Shown piece by piece: positions 52,401 to 61,775 of a stretch of 64,000 nucleotides of DNA. The stretch spans positions 787,767 to 851,766 of the forward strand of contig VXAZ01000475.1 of the NCBI GenBank assembly GCA_013399875.1, given 5' to 3'. The notes below the pieces were generated by a model. It was given only the letters and a program-made list of their open reading frames with translations. It did not search any database and had not been told where the DNA came from. Position numbers and translations under genes: made by a program. The stretch comes from Gymnorhina tibicen (Eukaryota > Chordata > Aves > Passeriformes > Artamidae). How positions within the stretch are numbered: the first letter of the stretch is position 1; each line of letters begins with the position of its first letter.

Positions 52401-55103
52401 ATTGAGCACTGTCTTTTTTCTTGTGTGCCCAGTACTGCACATCATCACTTATGTTCATAGCATAACTCCAAGAAATTCAGCTGAAGGTGCTCCCGTCTTA
52501 GACACTGTTAATGGCATGAAGGAAACAATGGTGGAAAACTCCTTGCCAGCTATGACAAGAATGACCTGAAATCCCTCACCTAACATCATACGGGATTTCT
52601 ATGGCAGAAGGAGGAAGTAAGTCCATTTCTACAGCCTGATACTCAAGGATAGAACTCGAGAAACTCTAATTTCTCTCCTTGCAACTGCCTATCTAATTCA
52701 CCATGCACACTTAAAAGAATATAAGCATCAAGGCAAAGCACTTCTGGGGAATAATGTCCTTTGTTACATTTTCCTTACTTCTCTTTTAGATAGGCCCATT
52801 CTAAACACAAGTCAAAAATCCTAAGAAAAGGGTGTATTTGAACACACAAGTAGGCTACTAAAAGCATGTGTGCATTGGAGCACACCAAAGTTGTACTAAC
52901 AAATTAATTCTGACATTTTCTAGTTTTAGCACATTTCAAGGGTTTTTTTTGCAATTTCACTGTCTTTTCACATGGATATATTTGTTTATTTGCTTGGACT
53001 TGTGCATGTGTAAGGTTGCCATGGTTTTTAAGAGGGCGAACCACGAAAGAGAATTTATCCCAAGGCATCAGACTGTTCGTCAGTAGGGTTGTAACCCTCA
53101 CATCAGTCACAGGAACCTCTGCTGTTTCAGATGAAAGACTGATAGCAGGAATAACCAACCTTTCATTGTTAACACAGATCAGGCTTAGAGGTCAACAAGA
53201 TTAGCACTATTTTTGTGACCGTTATGAATATTGTAGAGGAAAGTCTATATATTTAATGAAAAATAGTCTTGATCAATATGTTTTTCCCCAAATCTAGGGA
53301 AGGTTCAATTTGGAGCAATTTCATACTTCAATTTCGTAGACATTCTTTTACTAAAAGACACCTTCAGGTATTCTCAAGGAGACATGGCCCTTCCCACAAG
53401 GGCGTGTGCACTTGTCTTCATAACCTTCTGTTTTCCCACAGAAGTAGACGTGCTGCTTGCTCCACCATGCCTCCCCTTCATGTCTATCTCCTTCTCTGAT
53501 AGCAGAAAAATGGAGATAAGATTGATTGATTAGATAGATAGATAGATTAGATAGATACATATAAAGAAAGAAGAGAGACCTTGGTATTACCACAAGACCT
53601 AGAGGGAGGATAAGAGAGACCAAAGTACCTTTTTTATGACAAAATATTTTAGATTGTACTAGTTTACACTCCACTATTTGCAGACTCTCATCTGCATCAT
53701 ATAGAACTTATTTTTATTAAACTGGCTTTTTAGTAGATTTGCTGCAGCAAAACCCAAACTAGAATAGCCTTTTCCGCAAGAAAGCAAGAAAAAGCATTTT
53801 TGGGCATAGTGGAAGTGGGGATTGAAATTCAGACAACATTAACCAACCCACACTGTTTGTTGGACTGGAAGGTTTGGTTACTCCTGTGTTCAGGTTCTCT
53901 TTGCTAAAGGGTCCTTTTACTTAGAAAAAAAAAAAAAGCAAATTAAAAGAGGTGAAACCTAACAAAAATAATACAAAAACAACAAAAAACCCCTGCCCCA
54001 AACCCCCAGCAGCTATGTTATCATTGGTTATCGACCAAAGCCTGTCTCAACTCTGCCTGTGTTACTGATACAGATTAATGATTTGACAGATTACTGTTTC
54101 ACCAATATCAAAATTATAATCCAAACCATGTCAGAATTTCAAAATCACAGCACAAAGATGTAGGTGTCCTAATTTTATTTCTCAGAGAAGCTAAAGGTCA
54201 AGTCAATAAAAGGTCAAGCTGACTAGTATGTATTGAGATCATATTCTTCTTAACCTGTCACAAGATCGATAATTGGTGTCATTAGTCATTTCCTAGAACA
54301 AAAGAAACTAACACTATTATTCTCATAAGTAGAAAGTATATAAACTTCCTCCCATTCCTATTTTATTAGATTTGGAAGTTTTGAATTCAAATCAGTAAAA
54401 GAAAATAGCCTAATGAAATCAAAACCCAAATATCCTGTTCCTATACAGAAAAGAAATGACCATTTGATTAATCATGTTTTGGAAAGATACAATACTTTTC
54501 TCAGAGTTTAAAATTTAACATTGAAATAAACTAGGATTTGCAATAAGTTCATCTTAGTGATTTTTTTAAAGTTATAAATATGTGAGATCTTTTTTATTCC
54601 CTTAATTCCTGAACACTTCATCTCCGTTGGTATTTTTTTAAATCATTACAGGCTGTCAGAGAAACACTATGGACCTGATTCTCCAACACTACACATTTGC
54701 AGAGGTATAAAATTATAATAGAAAAGAAATAGATATTAGGCAGTAGAACATCAGTCTTTCCTGTTTGCTCTGCTTACTGTTTAAACACCCAAAAAATAAA
54801 ATCCCACATTTCCCAAGTCTGAATGATCCAGCTTGGTCCAAGCCAGCGTGCAGCCCAGCTAAGCACTCACTCTCTCATAGAAGATTCTGAGTTTTGTTTT
54901 CTGTATTGTTCACTTTGCTTCAGCTAAAGGTCACACAAGAGTGGCTTGCCTACACTTAAAAAGATTTCTCAGGAGAGCTATATGGGCCAACACTGCCAGG
55001 GAAGACCAGGTTTTACACCGTCAAAAGCTTTCTTTTGATAATGTAACCTAAAATAGTCCTTCACATGGCACTGGTTGCAAAGAAAGAGGCAGAATATGAA
55101 TGT
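49491..55103. other. AT-rich non-genic stretch
   Basis: No supported gene. An AATAAA hexamer near 49595 follows the microsatellite, without other LTR features that I can confirm. A GATA tract at 53521-53561 and A-rich runs at 53925-54000 are the only other simple features. Confidence 0.5.
53521..53561 (+). repeat. GATT/GATA microsatellite
   Basis: GATT units pass into GATA units over about 41 bases (GATTGATTGATTAGATAGAT and onward). It is a short tetranucleotide repeat, probably polymorphic. Confidence 0.85.
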
Positions 55104-55108
55104 CTGTA

Positions 55109-55899
55109 TGTCTTGGTTTGAAAGGTGTCTACTAAGGAAGGCAAGAGCCTCCCTTGGAATGGAAAATGTAACCCCCTTCCCTCCAAATTATAAATTTGAA
55201 ATGAAGGGGCTTTCAGACAAAGATGTGAGGAAGAGGAGTAACAGTTCTTTACTAATATATATACACATATGTATATATCTCAAGGCAAACAAAACAACAA
55301 TAACTGTGGCAGTAACACCAAACAGGACCAGACCCCAGTGACAACTTCCCAGCTGTCAGACCCTGTCCCCTTGGGTGCAGTGACGCTCACGGCCGGCAGG
55401 GGCGCTGGCGGCTCCCGCTGGGNAGGGCAGAGCAGCTGCGGCCGACTCCCAGCGGTGCAGGGAAAGGTGGGCTTGGGATCTCGGGGCCTCCTGAGGCACC
55501 TGAGCAGATGGTGAAAGGGTCCCTCTTTTAGTGAGGTAGGGTGTTAAAGAGGGTCCCAGTGAAAACGGCTGCTCCAGCCAGCAAGCTCCACTCATGGTAG
55601 AAGGAAGGTGGCAGAAGGCAGGACCCCGCGGTGGCAACGCAGCCTCTCTCCCTTCCGAATCCCAAGAGCACAAGAGGTCTAGCCCCTGTACCCACCCCCT
55701 TTTTTCCCAGTTCAAATCTCATGGCATGTCCGCCTTACATGAGAAAAAACCTTAGGTAAAAGAGGACAGCTGGACCCCTCCCCCTGTGGGCAGGTCTTCT
55801 GTCTCTCTTAAGCACTCAGTAATTTCTCTCTTAGCATGGGGAAAAATTCTTTAAGAGAAAAAGAAAAGAACAAAAAAAAGAACTCCTAAAACTCCAACA
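55109..55899 (+). mobile_element. Solo LTR of an endogenous retrovirus
   Basis: A 791-bp unit starting TGTCTTGGTTTG and ending CTCCAACA. It is flanked by the identical 5-mer CTGTA at 55104-55108 and 55900-55904, a target-site duplication. The ends are an imperfect inverted repeat (TGTCTTGG against TGTTGG read inward). The centre (55340-55480) is GC-rich while the ends are AT-rich. There is no adjoining gag/pol-like sequence, so it is a solo LTR. The start resembles frequent passerine LTRs as I remember them; orientation is assigned on that basis only, because neither strand has a clear AATAAA. Open frames of 81 and 119 codons inside are by-products of GC content. One ambiguous base is at 55423. 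Confidence 0.78.
55423..55423. other. Single ambiguous base (N)
   Basis: One unresolved base within the GC-rich centre of the LTR; the surrounding sequence is continuous. Confidence 0.99.
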
Positions 55900-55904
55900 C
55901 TGTA

Positions 55905-57149
55905 GTAGGGCACATATATGCATAGTTGCATCACTTAGGCATACAACTTTGTAGGCAGTAGTTTAAACAACAGAAGAATTCATGTAATGAATTCATGTGA
56001 ATTCATGTGATGCCAGAAAATCACAAAACTAACAACAAGCCAGCTTTGCAAGACTGAAGCTGAAATTATATACCTTTGGCAGGCAATGGTCTATAAGACT
56101 CAATGCACAGCAGCCCAGTAGAAGACTAAAATAGGTCTTCAGTAAAATACTTTTGCTGTAGATGACAATCTGTATCACGAGATTCTGAATAAGCAAATGT
56201 GAAATAGGGAGAGATGAAAGATGATAAATGAATTGTATTGAATACTAAAAAGAGAAATGCGCTCCCTGCAATAAAACAAGGTCATCCAGAAAAATAGCAT
56301 AGATGAGCTAAGTCAGCCTTCGGGAAGTCATTCAAATTTGGTGCTACCACCATGTAATATTTTGAAGTCTTGTTGTTTTTTTTACAGGCTTGACAAGCAT
56401 CAAGCCCTTTCAGGCAAAAATCCCAAATCCACCACCCAAACACTGTCAGAAAAAGAAGCAAAGGAGAGACAGTTCAGTCTGGCAGGCTCATGGGTGATAT
56501 ACAGGCTGTGACGTAGCATCACTCTGCACCAGGACTATGGCATCTAAAATAGCAGTATCAAGTTCCAAGATTTGATTTCACATTTGCCAGATGCAAAATG
56601 GAAGTACAGTTGTGCAAAAGGTATTTACTCAGACAAAACTTTGATGTAGCCAAGAAATCTGTCTAAAAATCATTCAAATATGGTTATTAGTTTTATCCAC
56701 TCCAAAACAAAGTTGCTTTTACACATTTACATAGTACTTGATTTCAATTTTAAAATATTTTTGTTAACTATTTCCTTAATTTAGACAAAAAGACCAAAAG
56801 AATAAAACCTAAAAATATTTCATGTCAAGCCCACAAAAATGTAGTCATTACCAATACTGTGCTGATCTGTCCAGCTCTGACTGCTTCCAGACCTACACCT
56901 GTGTGTCCAACTCTTTTGTGATGGCAGAAATTGGTACTTTAACAAACTTTCAGTCTATCCTGAACCCAAACATGGGATGACTATTTCCATTGCTAACTGG
57001 AATGAGAGAGTTTTCCAGTTGTGGTAGCCCAGAAACCATAACCTCCAGTCATAGTTCATACTGCACAAGACAAAAATGGAAGATTCAAACAAAAACTCGT
57101 ACTCGAGGGACCTAAGAGACCACTGAGAACAATGAAATATGTCCTGCGC
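55905..57149. other. Non-genic stretch
   Basis: It contains three near-tandem copies of GAATTCATGT at 55976-56008 and an exon-like plus-strand segment at 56388-56493 described as a lead. I see nothing else. Confidence 0.5.
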
Positions 57150-57444
57150 TAGATTTACTGTTGTGGGATTTTAGCAAAGCATTTGATATAGGGATTCTGC
57201 CTTACAATCTTAATTCAAATTGGCTGGGATATGAGCAGAGTTACATGGACAATAAATTGTTTGAAAAAATCTGTAAACAAAGAGTAGTGATTAATGCTAC
57301 CATATGAAGCTGGAAAACTATATAGTGTAGTGATATAGAGATTAATGTTCAGCAGAGCCTCTTAATTTTCATCTATGTTCAGACGATGGGCAGTTAAGTA
57401 CCATTTTTTTATATACGTATGCATCTATAATAAATATATGTACT

Positions 57445-57458
57445 CACACACACACACA
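57445..57458. repeat. Short (CA)n run
   Basis: Seven CA dinucleotides inside the LINE relic, interrupting its reverse-transcriptase region. It is a minor feature. Confidence 0.7.
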
Positions 57459-57756
57459 GAATAGCAAATTCACTAATAAGAAATCTGGAATATAGAGGTC
57501 CAGAAGGCAAGTAAGGGCAGTACTGAACACTACCATAGAAACAAATTTCCAACGCTGTGTGAGAGCAAGAGGTGCAACAGAACCTGGGGGACGCATGTAG
57601 TGAGGTGATACACGACCCAGAAAACCAGGGAAGACTGGTCATGATGCTCCTGGAATATCACATTCAGTTCTGTACCCCTTGGTATCTAATACTGACAAAT
57701 CAGTAGTAATTCAGAGAGGAGAAAAAACCTGCTGCCTAATGGTACTAATATCTAGG

Positions 57757-57818
57757 CCACAATTCCACTGAAGTCAATGACAGGCACCTACATACCTTTG
57801 AGGATCAGGCCCTCAATC
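57757..57818. mobile_element. Old amniote repeat fragment nested in the LINE relic
   Basis: 'ccactgaagtcaatgacagg' and 'cctttgaggatcaggccct' resemble a very old amniote interspersed repeat that carries 'gaagtcaatggg...gatcaggccc'. It sits between two parts of the LINE relic that would otherwise be adjacent, which suggests a nested insertion. The family is not named and the limits are approximate. Confidence 0.35.
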
Positions 57819-58170
57819 TCATGTAGACGGATTTTCTTATGAAGAAAGATTAAAAGGTCTAAATACGAACAGCTCAGCTAAGCTCTGACTAAAGGGAGAT
57901 GTGATAACTGCCTATAAATATTTGAAGGGTATAAACATTAAGAAGGGTGATGAATTATTTAGATTGGTACAAGGGATATAACGAGGAGTAATGGGATGAA
58001 ATTAAGAAAGTGAAAATTTAGGCTGCTCCCTGACAGCGAGGTATATTTCATCTGTGAAATAATTTAGACTGAACATCATTAACAACTTCTATGTGAGATG
58101 TATTAACCTGTTATAGTCTTCCAGCAGTAATGGCAGAATTCCCATCTTTTGGGGGCAGCTAAATTTAGAT

Positions 58171-59039
58171 GAAACAAAGTACAGGAAAATGACTAGAGGA
58201 TTACCCTGCATTGGCCAGGAGGCTGTCTGGGTAACTAATAAATTTATTTCCCTAATTCAACCTCTCAGGCTCCTGTTAGCTTTTCTGTACAAGAACACAC
58301 ATAATTTCCAGCATCATCTCTGTAACTCAGTAAGAGAGATTGCACAATCTTGGGAAGTGGATACAGTTTGCTTAAGAAGGAAGGAATCATACTCACATCT
58401 TTAATTATAAGTGTACATCAAGTACAAGGTAGAACAGTAAGTGTCCTGAGGGAAGCACACCAGCATTTGCAAGTAGCATTAGGACAGACGAACAACGAAG
58501 ACATGTGGGCTGGGGGTAAAAGGCCTAGCTAGAAAATGTACTTGTACATCTCAGAAATGCCATTGAAGAGGCAATCTCATGCCTCCGAGGCCATCATACA
58601 AAATTTTGCACTTTCATCAGTTGGCTGGTATCTGTTCAAGCATAAGTGGAATCTAAGATAGAGCACAATCTTGTCCTGTCACAAAACAGTGCAGTGATAT
58701 GGAAAAGAGGTACTGCAAAAGCCCAAGGAATTTCATTCCAACTGCAGAAAAAGAGTTTCAATGTCTAAATAGAGCCTTCTTCCATCTCTGCTAGCAGTGC
58801 TAAGCTAGTACTGCAGTTTGCAAAGTTTTTATTTTCACTCTCTTCACGATGGATTCACCATCACGGCATCATTATTTGTTAAATCAAACTTTGGAAAGAA
58901 TTCAGCAAATAGGCTCTCAGACAGACAGTAATTTGTCATTAGGCTGTTTAAAAAGCACAACACCACAAGAAGGCAGGTTATCTTAGGAGCACAAGGAGGG
59001 GAAGATATAAAGTGGTTCTGGGTGAAGAATCATGGAGTC
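58171..59039. other. Non-genic stretch
   Basis: I see no gene, RNA gene or clear repeat here. Confidence 0.5.
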
Positions 59040-60208
59040 TGTGTTGGATTGGTGCGGCAAGATTTTGGTAGTGGGGTGCGGCTGCAGGGGTGGCTTCTAT
59101 GAGAAGTTTTAAGAACTTCCCCCACATCTGACAGAGCTAATGCAAACTGGCTCCAAAATGGACTAGCTGTTGGTCAAGACCAACGATGGGATGTAGTACC
59201 TTTGGGATAACATAGTTAAGACCGGAGAAAAATCCTGCACAACAGAAACTGCACCCAAAGAGAGGGCTAAGAATATCTGAGAGAAGCAGCTCTGCAGCCA
59301 TGAAGGTCAGTGAAAGAGGGGGAGAACGTGCTCTGGGTGCTGGAGCAGAGATTTCCCTGCAGCCTGTGGAGCAGACCATGGAGAAGAAGCTGTGCCCCAG
59401 CAGTCCATGAAGGTCCATGGTGGAGCAGAGAACCATGTGCAGCCTTGGGGAAGACCATGGTGAGGAAGGATGTGCCTCTGCAGGCTATGGAGGTCCAGGG
59501 TGGAGCAATGATCCAACTGCAGGCTGTGGAGGAGCTCATGCCAGAGCAGGTAGATGCCCAAAGGAGGCTGTGAGAAGCCCACACTGGAGTAGGCTCCTGG
59601 CAGGACATGTGGATCCAGGGAGAGAGGAGCCTACACTGGGTCAGTTTTGCTGGTGGAGCTTGTGACCTTGTGGGGGTCCCATTCTGGAGCAGGCTGTGCC
59701 TCAAGGACTGCATCCTGTGGAAGGCCTCCACAGTGGAGCAGCTTGTGAGGAACTGCAGCCTGTGGGAAGGACTCACATTGTAGAAGTTCATGGAGAACTG
59801 TCTCCTATGGGAAGGACATCACACTGGATTAAGGGAAGAGTGTGAGGAATTCTCCCCCTGAAGAGGAAGGAGTTGCAGCAACAACGTGTGATGACTTACC
59901 ACAATGCCCATTCCCCATCCACCTGTACCAGCTGGTGGGGAGGAGATAGTTAAGCCCAGGAAGAAGGGAAGGATGGCAGAGAAGGTATTTTAAAGTTTTG
60001 ATTTTATTTCTCATTAACTTACTCTGATTTGATTGGTAATAAATTAAACTCATTTCCCCAAGTCAAGTCTGTTTTGCCCTAGACCATAATGGGTGATGTA
60101 TCTCTCCCTGTCCCTATCTCAACCCATGAACCTTCTCTCCTCTACCCAGCTAGGTGTGAGGGCAACTTTGGTGGACCTGTGTCGCCCAGTCGGGATCAAT
60201 CTGCCACA
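59040..60208 (+). mobile_element. Long solo LTR of an avian endogenous retrovirus
   Basis: The element begins TGTGTTGGATTGGTG (59040) and ends ATCAATCTGCCACA (60208), with TG...CA ends, about 1,169 bp. AATAAA lies at 60038-60043, about 165 bases before the right end, which sets the plus orientation. The block after it ('ccccaagtcaagtctg', 'ttttgccctagacc') is one I recognise from a family common in bird genomes. The centre is an array of degenerate GGAGCAG-bearing modules. No internal retroviral genes adjoin it, so it is a solo LTR. The flanks GAGTC and GAGAG share only three of five bases, so the duplication is eroded or the limits are off by a few bases. The family is probably ERVL-like, not proven. 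Several open frames (up to 174 codons) run through the module array and are not genes. Confidence 0.75.
59337..59830 (+). repeat. Degenerate GGAGCAG module array inside the LTR
   Basis: Modules of roughly 30-75 bases recur, each with a GGAGCAG-like core (for example near 59342, 59368, 59420 and 59735) and a following CTGTGGA or CCATGG segment. The modules are diverged from each other, so the array is old and probably part of the family consensus, not a local expansion. Confidence 0.6.
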
Positions 60209-61224
60209 GAGAGATGGGAAGAATATTTAGCAATTTGAATTCCACTGTAGGAGAAAAATGGTTCCACTTTTAAATAATTCCATTACTTTTTATAGTCAAT
60301 TAAAATAGAAGGCAGTAATAGTCAGCGTATCTCAAGAATTCATCTTTAAGAAACACATCCTGAAATTTTAAAGTTTTTAATAGGCTCGATCTTGCAGTGT
60401 ACAAGATAGGGAACTATAGCAGAAGCATATCTCACATCAACTCTAACACTTAGGTTAGCTCACTGGCATACAAAAGGGGACACCTAGGTCCCAGTTTTAA
60501 AGTGTGTGTATTTGTGTATGAACTAATTTTTAATTGGTTCTCTAAATGCAGCATTTTCAAGACAACAAAGAAACTTTAAATACTGGCATGAATTTCTAGC
60601 AACTAAAATGGTCACAGGCAAGTTTTTTTCCTTATTATAGACTAGCAGCAGAACTCAAATGACCCAAATCACATTTGCTAACTTAGAGTGCTGCTTACTA
60701 AGTTGCAAATGTGCCTTTCTCTATCAAATCAATTGTTGACCAGGATACTACTCACTTTCTGGTACCTGTCAAACAAAAGGCAGCGGTGCTACAGTTTAAG
60801 GACAGTAGCCAGTACTCCCATCTAATTAGTCCTGACTGTATCATTACCAGCAGTTTGCCTTTCAACTCTACTCTTGGACAGGCAGTCAAAAATTTTTGTA
60901 CTTTCCTTCTCACTCTAAATGTCTTGTGGACCACAGCCACTTATTAAATACAAGCTTTTCTGTCACAGAATTTCAAGGAAGCATGTTGAGGGACACACAT
61001 TTGAAATTAACTCCATAACATTTAGTTAAGACCACATATTGCAGGAAGAAAAGCAAGCAAACCTGCTAAGATTTTTCTCCAGACAATGGGCACAGTTACA
61101 GTAGTTTTTGTTCATTCTACAGTAGTCGCTCCTAGCCTAGAGATCTCACACAGTATTTTTGTATTCAGCTACATATGCATTTAAGTATTGGATTCAACCA
61201 CACTTGTTTTGTATGAACAAAACT
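60209..61224. other. Non-genic stretch
   Basis: I see ordinary AT-rich sequence without a gene or a clear repeat. Confidence 0.5.
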
Positions 61225-61350
61225 GTTGCCGATTCATATTTATGCAGTCCCAGAGAAGTCAATGAGTCAAATTCTACTCTCAGTTGTATCTTCATTAATC
61301 CAGAGAACTTAATTGGTCTCAGTGGCTTTGCTCCAGAGCATGGAATACAT
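61225..61350. mobile_element. Old amniote interspersed repeat fragment
   Basis: 'agagaagtcaatgagtcaaa', 'ttctactctcagttgtatc' and 'aatccagagaacttaattgg' follow, in order, an old amniote repeat with a 'gaagtcaatgg...attctgctctcagttaca...aatccagagtaact' pattern. It is heavily diverged. The assignment is by recall only; the family is not named. Confidence 0.35.
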
Positions 61351-61599
61351 CTAAGCATAACTTCATAGCATATAAATCAGGATGGAACATTTCTCCTGCA
61401 GTAAACAGTGAAATAGTCTTCAGATCAATTTTATGACAGCCTTGCATGCTTACTTTATGACTTCAAAGCTTGAGAGACCAACAATAATGCTAAGCAGATT
61501 TTCTTGATTTTCAACCTACATTCCCCAGAAAAAATCCAACCACTAACCATTCATGCCAGCACAGAAGAACAGCTAATGCTTATTCTAAATGTAGATTAC

Positions 61600-61775
61600 A
61601 GAAAGTAGGGCTAGAAATTCCTATCCTGTTCAACCCCTGCTCCAAGACTTTCTATTGGACTGATCCATCATGACAGACTTCTAACACAAGTTAAAAAACA
61701 TCTGATAATTGAAATTACACAACCTTGTTAAATGAAATCAATTTCAGTGTTAACTGTCCTTCCTGCCAGAAGTCA
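61600..61775 (-). mobile_element. Old CR1/L3-type LINE 3' relic
   Basis: The plus-strand order is 'cctgttcaacccctgctcca', 'ctgatccatcatgacagact', 'tctaacacaagttaaaaaac', 'atctgataattgaaattaca' and 'caaccttg', then 'cagtgttaactgtccttcc'. This is the order of the reverse complement of an amniote CR1/L3-type 3' region (the 'taacctgttcttaaaaacct...gatggagattccacaacctc' segment). It is much diverged and non-coding. Confidence 0.5.

Larger units (their letters stand above)
57150..58170 (+). mobile_element. Old CR1/L3-type LINE relic with reverse-transcriptase motifs
   Basis: The segment 57164-57190 reads WDFSKAFDI, the conserved (L)DFSKAFD block of CR1/L3-type reverse transcriptase. In the same frame, 57275-57301 reads KQRVVINAT, the QRVVING-like block, and a stop follows two codons later. 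Further right, about 57640-57720 ('gctcctggaatatcacattc', 'agttctgtaccccttgg') and 57835-58030 ('gaagaaagattaaaaggtct', 'gatgtgataactgcctataa', 'tatttgaagggtataaacat') match the C-terminal region and 3' part of such LINEs in order. Stops and frameshifts are scattered through it, so it is a dead copy. About 57760-57815 looks like a different old repeat nested inside. Confidence 0.7.

Noticed and set aside
55269..55722. Open frames of 64-119 codons in the GC-rich part of the 55109-55899 LTR
   Set aside because: They lie wholly or mostly inside a solo LTR, one includes an N, and there are no retroviral protein motifs.
59137..59791. Open frames of 82-174 codons on both strands
   Set aside because: They run through the repeated module array of an LTR; the periodicity of the modules keeps several frames open at once.
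59023..60228. GAAGAAT on both sides of the 59040-60208 LTR as its target-site duplication
   Set aside because: The copies are not adjacent to the TG and CA ends (11 and 14 bases away), so they cannot be the duplication without moving the ends off the TG...CA pair.
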